Assembly: GCF_902500215.1 (NCBI RefSeq)
Contig: NZ_CABVOU010000036.1
Location: 1 to 57,751, forward strand
DNA from: Halomonas lysinitropha
Lineage (GTDB): Bacteria > Pseudomonadota > Gammaproteobacteria > Pseudomonadales > Halomonadaceae
Direction of reading: 5' to 3'
DNA length: 57,751 nucleotides
Below are positions 8,251-16,792 of the stretch, piece after piece (position 1 is the first letter of the stretch; every line of letters starts with the position of its first letter). Both the position numbers and the translations under genes were made by a program. The notes beneath the pieces were generated by a model, which did no database searches, was not told where the DNA came from, and saw nothing but the letters and a program-made list of their open reading frames with translations.

Positions 8251-9219
8251 ATGAACTCTGCGCTGAAAGGAATGCCGCTGGCGGCGGTCATTGTCCTGGT
8301 CATGTCCGGCTGTGCCCGTGATGGCTTCTATCATGACCGCAACCTCGACTATGACGAGGCTGAGGAGAGTGCCCCCCTGGAGCTGCCGGACGGCCGCAAC
8401 ACACAGCGCTATCGGGATGCCATGCCGGTTCCCGAGGTCGGTGATGCGCGCCCCGCCGAGAATGGCGTCGTGGAGGCACCGCTCCCCCAGGCCCTGTCGC
8501 CCGGGCGCAGTAGGGAGCGAGGCTATGTGGAGCGTCGCGCCATCGGCGACGAGCGTTGGCTGGTGGTGGGCGCGGAACCGGCAACGGTCTGGCCAGAGCT
8601 CGAGCGCTTCGTGCGCAGTCGCGGCCTGACCGTCACGGCCAGCGACTCCCGCCGCGGTATCCTGGAAACCGAACAGGCCAGGCTCAGCGTCCGTCCGGCG
8701 CTGCGCAGCGGCGATAGCGAGATACGCTGTGAGCAGGGGGGTACCACCCAGGCAGCCTGCTTGACGGCCCTGGAGCGTCACTTCGAGGCACTCAGCCTGT
8801 CGTCGAGCGCTTCATCGCTGGCCGTGCAGCGTCCCGATGCCCAGGATCGTGCGAGGTTCGAGCAGCGTGGCGACAACTGGCAGGTCGTCTTGCCCTTTGA
8901 GGCAGACCGTGTCTGGGCGGAACTCAGCCACCAGCTGGAACTCGCCTTCGCCGTCGAGGATCGACGCGAACTGCTCGAGCGCGATCCTGCGTCGCGTAGT
9001 TTCCTGGTGCGTTACCTGACGCTCAGTGAACGGCAGCGAGGCCTGTTGCAGTCGCTGGCGACCCTGAATCTGGGCGAGTCGACGCAACAGGTCCGTCTTG
9101 TCCTGGAAGCGCGTGGACCCGAGCAGACCGTGCTCAAGGCAGAGCCTGCCGGCGAGGAAGCCCTTTCCGCTGATGACGAGCGCGAACTGCTCGAGCGGGT
9201 GGCGGGTCTGTTGCGCTGA
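8251..9219 (+). CDS. bamC: Outer membrane protein assembly lipoprotein BamC
   Basis: Lipoprotein accessory subunit of the beta-barrel assembly machine. The N-terminus is a lipoprotein signal ending VLVMSGC, with Cys as the acylation site, followed by an Asp/Glu-rich linker as in BamC. Two helix-grip-like regions follow (around ERWLVVGAEPATVWPELERF and DNWQVVLPFEADRVWAELS), each with the W-x-x-L pattern. The 322-residue length is near the ~340 of known BamC. It sits directly after dapA as in Escherichia coli, and its stop overlaps the next ATG by one base. Sequence conservation in BamC is low, so the assignment rests heavily on position and the lipobox. Confidence 0.88.
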   Translation: MNSALKGMPLAAVIVLVMSGCARDGFYHDRNLDYDEAEESAPLELPDGRNTQRYRDAMPVPEVGDARPAENGVVEAPLPQALSPGRSRERGYVERRAIGDERWLVVGAEPATVWPELERFVRSRGLTVTASDSRRGILETEQARLSVRPALRSGDSEIRCEQGGTTQAACLTALERHFEALSLSSSASSLAVQRPDAQDRARFEQRGDNWQVVLPFEADRVWAELSHQLELAFAVEDRRELLERDPASRSFLVRYLTLSERQRGLLQSLATLNLGESTQQVRLVLEARGPEQTVLKAEPAGEEALSADDERELLERVAGLLR

Positions 9220-10013
9220 TGAGTGGCACGGTGCGAGGCGCCCATGGGCGCCTCTCCTTCGCTTCACTGGGCAGCGGAAGCAAGGGCAACGCCACCCTGG
9301 TCAGTGACGGCGAGACGCACCTGCTGGTCGACTGTGGCTTCACCCTGCGCGATACCGAGCGACGCCTGGCCCGCCTGGGGCTGCATCCTCGTCAGCTCGA
9401 TGCCCTGCTGGTCACCCACGAACACGGCGACCATGTGCGGGGCGTCGGGCCTCTGGCTCGCCGATACGGCGTGCCGGTCCACCTGACACCGGGTACCTGG
9501 CTGTCGGGTCGGTTTGGCGAACTGCCCCATCGTCACTGGATCACCCCCCAGGCCCGTTTTGCGGTCAAGGGGCTGACCATCGACCCTGTTACCGTGCCCC
9601 ACGACGCCCGAGAGCCGGTGCAGTTTCGCATCCTGGCCGGCGAGCGGTGTCTCGGACTTCTGACCGACCTGGGACATCCCAGTGCGCATGTGGTCGAGGC
9701 CTTTGCCGGCTGCGATGGCCTGGTGCTGGAGTGTAACCACGACCCGCGCTTGCTTGCCGAGGGACCCTATCCCGCGAGCCTGAGGCGTCGGGTCGGCGGC
9801 GACTGGGGACACCTGGCCAATAGCCAGGCAGCCTGGCTGCTTCAGCGGCTGGGGCTCGACCGCCTTCAGCGCATCGTCTGTTCCCATCTTTCCGATCAAA
9901 ACAATCGCCCCGAGCTGGCCCTGGAGGCCCTGCTGCCGCTGCTCGACGGCGATGAATCCCGGTTGAGAGTCGCCGCCCAGGACACTGGCCTGGCGTGGCA
10001 GACCCTCGGCTGA
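9219..10013 (+). CDS. MBL-fold metallo-hydrolase (YycJ-like)
   Basis: 264-residue metallo-beta-lactamase-fold protein. The metal-binding motif is THEHGDH (H67, H69, D71, H72), with later ligands likely in LLTDLGHPS and the C-terminal CSHLSDQNN. The [13 protein letters not shown] start is typical of the YycJ/WalJ group, which in some bacteria acts as a 5'-3' exonuclease. In gammaproteobacteria the role is not settled. It overlaps bamC by one base (TGATG) and lies 41 bases before purC, so all four genes are probably co-transcribed. Confidence 0.88.
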   Translation: MSGTVRGAHGRLSFASLGSGSKGNATLVSDGETHLLVDCGFTLRDTERRLARLGLHPRQLDALLVTHEHGDHVRGVGPLARRYGVPVHLTPGTWLSGRFGELPHRHWITPQARFAVKGLTIDPVTVPHDAREPVQFRILAGERCLGLLTDLGHPSAHVVEAFAGCDGLVLECNHDPRLLAEGPYPASLRRRVGGDWGHLANSQAAWLLQRLGLDRLQRIVCSHLSDQNNRPELALEALLPLLDGDESRLRVAAQDTGLAWQTLG

Positions 10014-10054
10014 CCGACCACCCCGATTCGTATCCGCGCCTCTGGAGGCTCCCC

Positions 10055-10768
10055 ATGGAAAAGCGCCAAGAACTCTATGCCGGCAAGGCCAAGTCGGTCC
10101 ATGCCACCGACGACGCCGATCGCCTGATCCTCACCTTCCGCGACGACACCAGCGCCTTCGATGGCGAGCGCATGGAGTCGCTGGCCCGCAAGGGCATGGT
10201 CAACAACCGCTTCAATGCCTTCATCATGGAGACGCTTCAGGCGGCGGGAATCCCCACCCATTTCGACCGGCGCCTCTCCGACACCGAGAGCCTGGTCAAG
10301 AAGCTCGATATGATCCCGGTGGAGTGCGTGGTGCGCAACATCGCGGCCGGCGGCCTGGTCAAGCGTCTCGGCGTGGAGGAGGGCCAGGCCCTCGACCCGC
10401 CCACCTTCGAGCTGTTCCTCAAGAACGATGCCCTGCACGACCCGATGATCAACGAGTCGCTGGCCGAGACTTTCGGCTGGGCGACCCCCGAACAGCTGGC
10501 CGAGATGAAGGCGCTCACCTTTCGGGTCAACGGGGTGCTCAAGCAGCTGTTCGCCGCGGGTGGCCTGCTGCTGGTGGACTACAAGCTGGAGTTCGGTCTG
10601 TTCAAGGGCGAGATCGTGCTGGGCGACGAGTTCTCTCCGGATGGCTGTCGCCTGTGGGACGCCGAGACCCGCGAGAAGCTCGACAAGGACCGCTTTCGCC
10701 AGGGGCTGGGCGGCGTGATCGAGGCCTACGAGGAGGTCGGGCGGCGCATCGGTATTGACTTCGACTGA
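10055..10768 (+). CDS. purC: Phosphoribosylaminoimidazole-succinocarboxamide synthase
   Basis: SAICAR synthetase of de novo purine synthesis, joining CAIR and aspartate with ATP. The N-terminal [18 protein letters not shown], the central [18 protein letters not shown] and the LVDYKLEFG and [13 protein letters not shown] motifs are all diagnostic. Length is exactly 237 residues, as in Escherichia coli. The start at 10055 has TGGAGG 7 bases upstream. A near-perfect GC palindrome 20 bases after the stop ends the dapA-purC run. Confidence 0.97.
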   Translation: MEKRQELYAGKAKSVHATDDADRLILTFRDDTSAFDGERMESLARKGMVNNRFNAFIMETLQAAGIPTHFDRRLSDTESLVKKLDMIPVECVVRNIAAGGLVKRLGVEEGQALDPPTFELFLKNDALHDPMINESLAETFGWATPEQLAEMKALTFRVNGVLKQLFAAGGLLLVDYKLEFGLFKGEIVLGDEFSPDGCRLWDAETREKLDKDRFRQGLGGVIEAYEEVGRRIGIDFD

Positions 10769-10787
10769 GACCACAGGCGCGTCGCGA

Positions 10788-10809
10788 GAAGGGCCCCGCG
10801 GGGCCCTTC
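10788..10809. terminator. Bidirectional terminator, purC / trmO
   Basis: Perfect inverted repeat GAAGGGCCCC-GC-GGGGCCCTTC between two convergent genes. It ends two bases before the trmO stop. The stem is very stable, with only a short T-containing tail (TTCGTC) on the plus strand. Confidence 0.8.
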
Positions 10810-10810
10810 G

Positions 10811-11557
10811 TCATGTCCGGCCGTCGGCCGGCAGGATCTCGACCACCCTCAGGGTCGCGGCGCCGGCCCGCTCCTGCAGTACCTGGAAGCGCACGTCCAG
10901 GTCGCGCAGTCGGACGCCGTAGATCCGCGCCTCGGCGCCGCTGCGATAGGCAGGGCGCGGGTCCTGGGCCAGCACCTGATGGATCAGGTCGCGCAGCGAG
11001 TCAGCGTCCGAGCGCTGGTCGACAACGGCCTCCGCCTCGGGCGAGAGGCTGACCGCCAGGGTCGGCGGCGGCTCGGGGGCGAACCCGGCGCGGGCCTCGG
11101 GGCGGGACTCCGCCCAGGGCAGGTAGGGCTTGATGTCGAGCACCGGGGTGCCGTCGACCAGGTCGGCGCCGCGAAGCCCCAGGCGCACGCCGCGGGAGGT
11201 GTCGATCTCGACCAGCTCCACCAGCGACAGTCCCAGGCGGTTGGGTCGGTGGGTACTGCGGCTGGCGAAGACGCCCATCCGAGTGTTGCCGCCCAGGCGA
11301 GGCGGGCGCACCAGCGGGGTCCAGTCTGACGGGTCGTGCGGCGTCGGACTGAGGTGGAAGACGAAGGTCAGCCAGAGATGGCTGAAGGCTTCCAGGCCGC
11401 GCACCGCCAGGGGGTCAGCAAAGGGCGGGACCATCACCAGGGAGGCCCGGGCCGCCGTGGCCAGCCCGGGCTGGCGCGGGATACCGAACTTGTCCGGGAA
11501 GTCGCTTTCGATGACGCCGATGGTCCTTAAATGGAAGACGTCGGACGATTCGTTCAT
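10811..11557 (-). CDS. trmO: tRNA (t6A37) N6-methyltransferase TrmO
   Basis: Methylates N6-threonylcarbamoyladenosine at position 37 of tRNA-Thr using S-adenosylmethionine. The 248-residue protein has the TsaA/YaeB beta-barrel signature: an N-terminal IGVIESDFPDKFGIPRQPGL, then FSHLWLTFVFH, then the conserved RSTHRPNRLGLSLVEL and VLDIKPYLPW. A C-terminal domain of about 90 residues is also normal for the gammaproteobacterial form. AGGA lies 7 bases before the ATG. The t6A-forming gene tsaB lies about 8 kb away at 19798. Confidence 0.93.
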   Translation of the reverse strand: MNESSDVFHLRTIGVIESDFPDKFGIPRQPGLATAARASLVMVPPFADPLAVRGLEAFSHLWLTFVFHLSPTPHDPSDWTPLVRPPRLGGNTRMGVFASRSTHRPNRLGLSLVELVEIDTSRGVRLGLRGADLVDGTPVLDIKPYLPWAESRPEARAGFAPEPPPTLAVSLSPEAEAVVDQRSDADSLRDLIHQVLAQDPRPAYRSGAEARIYGVRLRDLDVRFQVLQERAGAATLRVVEILPADGRT

Positions 11558-11650
11558 GGCCTATCCTTTCGGTGTCCAGCCCCCGGGCTTGGCCTGGTGG
11601 CGTGGCTTGGGTAGTCTGCGGGGCGGGTCATCATTTCAGGAAGGTCTCGC

Positions 11651-12208
11651 ATGCATCTTGCCGAACTCGATAAAGGGTCCGCGCCGGCCGAGCCGCCGCC
11701 ATCCGGGCATCGTCGTGGACCGCGAATTGTCTATCGCACGGCCCGGGCACGCGACGCCGCCGACCAGGCCGAGGTTTTCCACCATGCCGTGATGCAGGGC
11801 GCGGCGGGATACTATTCGCTGGCCGAACGCGAGGCCTGGGCGATGGTGCTGCCGCGTGAGGGCTGCGCCTGGGCAGCGCGTCAAGCGCTCTATACGACCC
11901 TGGTCGCCGACTGCGAAGGTCGCTGTGTGGGGTTCCTGGAACTGGATATCCCCCGTGGGCGGATCGAGACCCTCTATGTCTGGCCGTCCCTTGGCCGGCG
12001 CGGGATCGGCTCGACGCTGCTGGTGCATGCCGAGCGTCTCTTGCTGGAGCAGGGCATGACGCGGGCGACCATCGAGTCCAGCGCCATGCTGGTCGATGGC
12101 CTGGTGCGCCGAGGCTGGCAGCGGCGGGGCGACGACTGGGTCGAGCGCGGTGGCGAGCGGCTCTATCGCCAGCGGCTCGAGAAGCGGCTCCTCGCCGTCG
12201 AGACCTGA
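11651..12208 (+). CDS. GNAT family N-acetyltransferase
   Basis: 185-residue protein with a GNAT fold. The acetyl-CoA pyrophosphate-binding motif is visible as GRRGIGSTLLVHAERLL (R/Q-x-x-G-x-G/A type), preceded by the beta strand IETLYVWP. The substrate cannot be deduced. The first ~25 residues are Pro/Gly-rich and probably flexible. AGGAAGGT lies 9-10 bases before the ATG. It stands alone between divergent trmO and convergent nadC. Confidence 0.8.
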   Translation: MHLAELDKGSAPAEPPPSGHRRGPRIVYRTARARDAADQAEVFHHAVMQGAAGYYSLAEREAWAMVLPREGCAWAARQALYTTLVADCEGRCVGFLELDIPRGRIETLYVWPSLGRRGIGSTLLVHAERLLLEQGMTRATIESSAMLVDGLVRRGWQRRGDDWVERGGERLYRQRLEKRLLAVET

Positions 12209-12217
12209 CGGCGTCTC

Positions 12218-13069
12218 TCAGGCCTGCTGTTCGACGATACGCATCGACAGGTCGATGGCCTCGATATCCTTGGTCAGGGCGCCGCTGGAAATGCAATCCA
12301 CGCCGGTCTCGGCGATGGCGCGCAGGGTGCTCTCGTCGACGTTGCCCGAGGCCTCCAGGGTGGCACGCCTGGCGCTGCGCCGCACCGCTTCGCGCATGTC
12401 GTCGAGGCTGAAGTTGTCGAGCATGATCACGTCGGCGCCGGCCTCGAGTGCCAGGTCCAGCTCCTCGAAGGTCTCCACCTCCACCTCCACAGGCAGGTCG
12501 CTGGCGATGTTGCGCGCCTCGCGCACCGTCGCCGCAATGCCGCCGCAGGCGGCGATGTGATTCTCCTTGATCAGGAAGGCGTCATAGAGACCGATGCGGT
12601 GATTGTGACCGCCGCCACAGGTCACCGCGTACTTCTGGGCGAGCCTCAGGCCGGGCAGGGTCTTGCGGGTGTCCAGCATGCGCACCCCGGTCCCCTCGAG
12701 CAGGTCCACGAAGTGGCGGGTGCGGGTCGCCGTGGCGGAGAGGGTCTGCAGCAGGTTGAGCGCGGCCCGCTCCCCGGTAAGCAGGCTGCGTGCGGGGCCC
12801 TCCAGCTCGAGGAAGGTCTGGCCGGGCGCCAGGCGATCGCCGTCGGCGGCCTGCCAGTGCAGCGCAACCCGGGCATCGAGACGTCGGTACAGTTCGTCGA
12901 CCCAGGCCACGCCGCACAGCACCGCGGCCTGGCGGGTGATCACCCGCGCCCAGGTTATCTTCTTGTCGGGGATCAGCTGAGCGGTGATGTCGCCGGGGCC
13001 GACATCCTCGGCCAGCAGCCGAGCGGCACTTTCACGGATCTCTTCGGCAAGGGCGTCCTGGTAATGCAT
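12218..13069 (-). CDS. nadC: Nicotinate-nucleotide pyrophosphorylase (carboxylating)
   Basis: Quinolinate phosphoribosyltransferase, converting quinolinate and PRPP to nicotinate mononucleotide. Diagnostic segments are [13 protein letters not shown] at the N-terminus, [17 protein letters not shown], the substrate-binding [39 protein letters not shown], and the C-terminal ISSGALTKD. Length 283 is typical. It is the downstream partner of NadA (2453). nadC divergent from ampD is a conserved gammaproteobacterial arrangement. The stop is only 9 bases from the convergent GNAT stop, with no hairpin between. Confidence 0.97.
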   Translation of the reverse strand: MHYQDALAEEIRESAARLLAEDVGPGDITAQLIPDKKITWARVITRQAAVLCGVAWVDELYRRLDARVALHWQAADGDRLAPGQTFLELEGPARSLLTGERAALNLLQTLSATATRTRHFVDLLEGTGVRMLDTRKTLPGLRLAQKYAVTCGGGHNHRIGLYDAFLIKENHIAACGGIAATVREARNIASDLPVEVEVETFEELDLALEAGADVIMLDNFSLDDMREAVRRSARRATLEASGNVDESTLRAIAETGVDCISSGALTKDIEAIDLSMRIVEQQA

Positions 13070-13145
13070 GGCGGGCTCATCTCTGTTCGGTGAAGCGTGA
13101 GACGGTCATTATAGGGAAACCCATGCATCGACGTCAGGGAAAACC

Positions 13146-13709
13146 ATGCACATCGACAACGGCTGGCTACAGCGAGCTCGCAGGGTGCCCTCGCCCAACC
13201 AGGACGCACGACCGGCCGGGGAGGTCTCGCTGTTGCTGCTGCACGCCATCAGCCTGCCGCCCGGGGTCTTCGGCGGCGAGCATATCGAGCGGCTGTTCAC
13301 CAACCGGCTGGATCCTCAGGCACACCCCTTCTTCGCGACCATCGCCGACCTGCGTGTCTCGGCCCACCTGCTGATTCGGCGGGACGGCGAGTGCGTGCAG
13401 TTCGTGCCCTTCGAGGCGCGGGCCTGGCATGCCGGCCGCTCGCGGTGGCGGGACGGAGGGGTCGAGCGCCGGGCACTGAACGATTTCGCCCTGGGCATCG
13501 AGTTGGAGGGTGACGAGGTCAGCCCCTATACCGGGGCCCAGTACCGGGTGCTTGCAGCCGTTACCCGCGCACTGCTCGATGCCTACCCGTCCCTCGACGA
13601 GAGACGCATCACCAGTCATGCCCGAGTGGCGCCATTGCGCAAGAACGACCCGGGCCCCGCCTTTGACTGGGCCTACTTTCGCCAGGAAATAGAAAGAATA
13701 CGTTCCTGA
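13146..13709 (+). CDS. ampD: 1,6-anhydro-N-acetylmuramyl-L-alanine amidase AmpD
   Basis: Cytoplasmic zinc amidase of peptidoglycan recycling that cleaves the stem peptide from anhydromuropeptides and so sets the level of AmpC-inducing signals. Zinc ligands are H33 (LLLLHAIS), H158 (ITSHARVAP) and D168 (RKNDPGPAFDW). FALGIELEGD is the conserved NxxSIGIELEG-like region. Length 187 fits. The ATG at 13146 is preceded by CAGGGAAAACC. Another ATG at 13123 lies in a different frame. Confidence 0.95.
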   Translation: MHIDNGWLQRARRVPSPNQDARPAGEVSLLLLHAISLPPGVFGGEHIERLFTNRLDPQAHPFFATIADLRVSAHLLIRRDGECVQFVPFEARAWHAGRSRWRDGGVERRALNDFALGIELEGDEVSPYTGAQYRVLAAVTRALLDAYPSLDERRITSHARVAPLRKNDPGPAFDWAYFRQEIERIRS

Positions 13710-13763
13710 AGGATGCCAAGGAGAAGGGAATGATCGAGCTGAAAGGCACGCTTGCTTCATACG

Positions 13764-13776
13764 GTAGTTTAACTAC
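13764..13776. promoter_or_regulatory. Candidate operator, distal copy
   Basis: Perfect inverted repeat GTAGTT-T-AACTAC. The minus-strand reading TGTAGTTAAACTACC aligns with TGTAGTTATTTTACA of the site at 13937. A GntR-family regulator of pyruvate dehydrogenase (PdhR type) is one possibility, but the sequence does not match the Escherichia coli PdhR box. Confidence 0.35.
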
Positions 13777-13936
13777 AACTGCCTGAGAGGGGCGAGTTTC
13801 GATGGGCAGGGGGATCTAATCCCCTGTGTTGCGGTGCAATATGATTTTATGGAATGTTTTTCCATTCTATCTTGAATTGGCAGGAGCCGGTGTTTACGGT
13901 ATCTTCGCGCCAATGGCAGCGGCATCGCAAACTTCT

Positions 13937-13951
13937 TGTAAAATAACTACA
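13937..13951. promoter_or_regulatory. Candidate operator, proximal copy
   Basis: TGTAAAATAACTACA, with TGTA/TACA ends, about 93 bases before the aceE ATG. It shares an 8-base core (TGTAGTTA, minus strand) with the copy at 13764, 173 bases upstream. The pairing suggests a regulator that can bind both sites. Confidence 0.35.
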
Positions 13952-14043
13952 GGCCTGACGCATTCGGCCCCCATTAATGTACATGAGCTCCACTCGCCCC
14001 TCTACGGGGGTTGTAGTCCTTACCGTCATTCGGAGAGACGTCT

Positions 14044-16716
14044 ATGAGTCTGGAAACAAGAGAAGATCTCGATCCGGTCGAAACCACGGAATGGCTGGAT
14101 TCCCTGGAGTCGGTCCTGGATCGCGAGGGCGAAGATCGTGCCCGGTACCTGATGACACGCCTGGTTGACCGCGTCCGTCGCGATGGCATGCAGGTACCCT
14201 TCTCGGTGACTACCCCACATCGCAACTCCATCCCGGTACATCGCGAAGCGCCGCTGCCCGGCGACATCTTCATGGAGCGGCGGATTCGTTCGCTGGTCCG
14301 TTACAACGCGATCGCCCAGGTGATTCGCAACAATCGCGCGAACCCGGGACTGGGTGGTCACATCGCCAGCTTCATGTCGGCAGCGACGCTCTATGATGTG
14401 GGCTTCAACCACTTCTTCCGCGCCCCGAACGGCGACTTCGAGGGCGACCTGGTCTACATCCAGGGACATGTGGCGCCGGGCGTTTACGCGCGTTCCTATC
14501 TGCTGGGCCGCCTTACCGAAGACCAGATGGACAAGTTCCGCCAGGAGGTCGATGGTGACGGCCTGTCATCCTATCCCCACCCCTGGCTGATGCCGGACTT
14601 CTGGCAGTTCCCCACGGTATCCATGGGCCTCGGGCCGATTCAGGCCATCTACCAGGCCCACGTGATGAAGTACCTGGATGCCCGTGAGCTCAAGGACATG
14701 CATGATCGCAAGATCTGGTGCTTCATGGGCGATGGCGAATGCGACGAGCCGGAATCGCTGGGCGCCATCCACCTGGCCAGCCGCGAGAAGCTCGACAACC
14801 TGATCTTCGTCATCAACTGCAACCTGCAGCGCCTGGATGGCCCGGTTCGCGGCAATGGCCGCATCATGGACGAGCTGGAAGGGGTCTTCCGCGGTGCCGG
14901 CTGGAACGTGCTGAAGGTCGTCTGGGGCCGCCTCTGGGACCCGCTGTTCGAGAAGGACAAGAAGGGGATCCTGCAGAAGCGCATGGACGAGGCAGTCGAC
15001 GGCGAGTACCAGAACTACAAGGCCAACGGCGGCGCCTATACCCGGGAGCATTTCTTCGGCAAATATCCCGAAACCGAGGAGATGGTCAAGGATCTGTCGG
15101 ACGAGGATATCTGGAAGCTCAACCGGGGCGGCCATGACCCCTTCAAGGTGTATGCGGCCTATCACGAGGCGACCCAGAACGCCAACGGCCGTCCCACCGT
15201 GATTCTGGCGCACACCGTCAAGGGCTACGGCATGGGTAGCGGTGACGGTGAAGCGGCCAACGAGGCCCACCAGGTCAAGACCATGGAGTACGAGGCGCTC
15301 AAGACATTCCGCGACCGCTTCGGCATTCCATTGAACGACGAACAGCTCAAGGAAGTGCCTTACTACAAGCCCGAGGATGATTCTCCCGAGCTCAAGTACA
15401 TGCACCTCCAGCGCGAGCGGCTGGGTGGCTATGTGCCGAGTCGGCGCAGCGACTTCGAGGCGCTGGATATTCCGCCACTGGATGACAAGATCTTTGCCTC
15501 GCAGACCGGCGGCTCCAAGGGCCGTGAAGTGTCCACCACCATGGCCTTCGTGCGCGTGCTGAATGGTCTGGTCAAGCACAAGCAGCTGGGTTCAAGAGTC
15601 GTGCCGATCGTTCCCGACGAGGCACGCACCTTCGGCATGGAGGGCATGTTCCGCCAGCTCGGCATCTACACCTCCGAGGGGCAGAAATACGAGCCGGTCG
15701 ACAAGGGCCAGATCATGTTCTACCGCGAGGATCAGAAGGGTCAGATCCTCGAGGAGGGGATCACCGAGGCCGGCGCCATGTCGGCGTGGATCGCTGCGGC
15801 GACCTCGTATTCCAACAACAACCTCACGTTGCTGCCCTTCTACGTGTATTACTCGATGTTCGGCTTTCAGCGCATCGGCGATCTCGCCTGGTCGGCCGGT
15901 GACATGCAGGCCCGAGGCTTCTTGATCGGCGGTACCGCTGGACGCACTACCCTCAACGGGGAAGGGCTCCAGCACCAGGATGGTCATTCGCACATCCTGG
16001 CTTCGACCATCCCCAACTGCCGCTGCTACGACCCCACCTATGCCCATGAGGTAGCGGTCATCGTCCAGGACGGTCTGAAGCGCATGTTCACCGACAAGGA
16101 GAACTGCTTCTACTACCTGACGGTGATGAACGAGAACTACGAGCATCCCGAGCTCGAAACGGTGCCTGCGGAGGACATCATCAAGGGCATGTATCTGCTG
16201 CGCGAGACCTCGGGCGACAAGGGTCGCGTGCAGTTGATGGGCTCGGGCACCATCCTTCGCGAGGTCGAGGCTGCCGCCGAGATGCTGGCCGACGAGTGGG
16301 GCGTGGGCGCCGACATCTGGAGCGTCACCAGCTTCAACGAGCTGCGCCGCGAGGCCCTGGAGATCGATCGTCAGGCCTTCATCAATCCCGACGCCGCGCC
16401 GGGCAAGCCTCACGTTACTGCCTGCCTGGAGGACCGGAAGGGGCCGGCGATCGCTGCTACCGACTACATGAAGTTGTTCGCCGACCAGGTCCGCGCCTGG
16501 GTGCCGACCAACTACCATGTATTGGGGACCGACGGCTTCGGTCGCTCCGATACCCGCGAGAAGCTGCGCGCCTTCTTCGAGGTCGACCGCCGCTTCGTGA
16601 CCGTGGCTGCACTCAAGGCGCTGGCCGACTGTGGCGAGCTGGATCGCAAGGTCGTCGGCGAGGCGCTCAAGAAATACGGCATCGATCCTGCCAAGCCCAA
16701 CCCCCTTGAGGTGTGA
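14044..16716 (+). CDS. aceE: Pyruvate dehydrogenase E1, homodimeric type
   Basis: Thiamine-diphosphate-dependent decarboxylase of the pyruvate dehydrogenase complex. The 890-residue length matches the homodimeric gammaproteobacterial enzyme (887 in Escherichia coli). Recognisable segments are NPGLGGHIASFMSAATLYDVGF near the N-terminus, the ThDP-binding GDGECDEPESLGAIHLASRE with a downstream NCNLQRLDGPVRGN, and FGMEGMFRQLGIY and FNELRREAL in the C-terminal half. CGGAGAGA lies about 7 bases before the ATG. aceF follows after 76 bases, which include a GC hairpin. The E3 gene lpd is not in the window. Confidence 0.98.
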   Translation: MSLETREDLDPVETTEWLDSLESVLDREGEDRARYLMTRLVDRVRRDGMQVPFSVTTPHRNSIPVHREAPLPGDIFMERRIRSLVRYNAIAQVIRNNRANPGLGGHIASFMSAATLYDVGFNHFFRAPNGDFEGDLVYIQGHVAPGVYARSYLLGRLTEDQMDKFRQEVDGDGLSSYPHPWLMPDFWQFPTVSMGLGPIQAIYQAHVMKYLDARELKDMHDRKIWCFMGDGECDEPESLGAIHLASREKLDNLIFVINCNLQRLDGPVRGNGRIMDELEGVFRGAGWNVLKVVWGRLWDPLFEKDKKGILQKRMDEAVDGEYQNYKANGGAYTREHFFGKYPETEEMVKDLSDEDIWKLNRGGHDPFKVYAAYHEATQNANGRPTVILAHTVKGYGMGSGDGEAANEAHQVKTMEYEALKTFRDRFGIPLNDEQLKEVPYYKPEDDSPELKYMHLQRERLGGYVPSRRSDFEALDIPPLDDKIFASQTGGSKGREVSTTMAFVRVLNGLVKHKQLGSRVVPIVPDEARTFGMEGMFRQLGIYTSEGQKYEPVDKGQIMFYREDQKGQILEEGITEAGAMSAWIAAATSYSNNNLTLLPFYVYYSMFGFQRIGDLAWSAGDMQARGFLIGGTAGRTTLNGEGLQHQDGHSHILASTIPNCRCYDPTYAHEVAVIVQDGLKRMFTDKENCFYYLTVMNENYEHPELETVPAEDIIKGMYLLRETSGDKGRVQLMGSGTILREVEAAAEMLADEWGVGADIWSVTSFNELRREALEIDRQAFINPDAAPGKPHVTACLEDRKGPAIAATDYMKLFADQVRAWVPTNYHVLGTDGFGRSDTREKLRAFFEVDRRFVTVAALKALADCGELDRKVVGEALKKYGIDPAKPNPLEV

Positions 16717-16744
16717 GGCGACGATCGAGTGAAACGTTGGCATG

Positions 16745-16763
16745 GCGGGCCCACGCGGCCCGC
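16745..16763. promoter_or_regulatory. Hairpin between aceE and aceF
   Basis: Perfect GCGGGCC-CACGC-GGCCCGC stem-loop without a T-run, 28 bases after the aceE stop. As no terminator tail follows, it more likely affects mRNA processing or the E1:E2 ratio than ends transcription. Confidence 0.5.
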
Positions 16764-16792
16764 TCCCGTCAAGAGTTTGAAGGAGCGCGACC

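Larger units (their letters stand above)
13710..14043. promoter_or_regulatory. aceE upstream regulatory region
   Basis: A 334-base gene-free stretch before aceE. It holds a hairpin CAGGGG/CCCCTG at 13807-13826 that may end ampD transcription, and an AT-rich hairpin ATGGAA-TGTTT-TTCCAT at 13853-13869. It also holds two related imperfect inverted repeats: GTAGTTTAACTAC (13764-13776) and TGTAAAATAACTACA (13937-13951), which on the opposite strand both start TGTAGTTA. A GCCCC-TCTAC-GGGG hairpin lies at about 13995-14010, close to the aceE ribosome site. A small open frame at 13826-14047 has no coding character. Confidence 0.5.

Noticed and set aside
13826..14047. 73-codon frame upstream of aceE as a leader peptide
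   Set aside because: No ribosome site, no codon bias, no run of regulatory codons. It contains the operator-like site instead.
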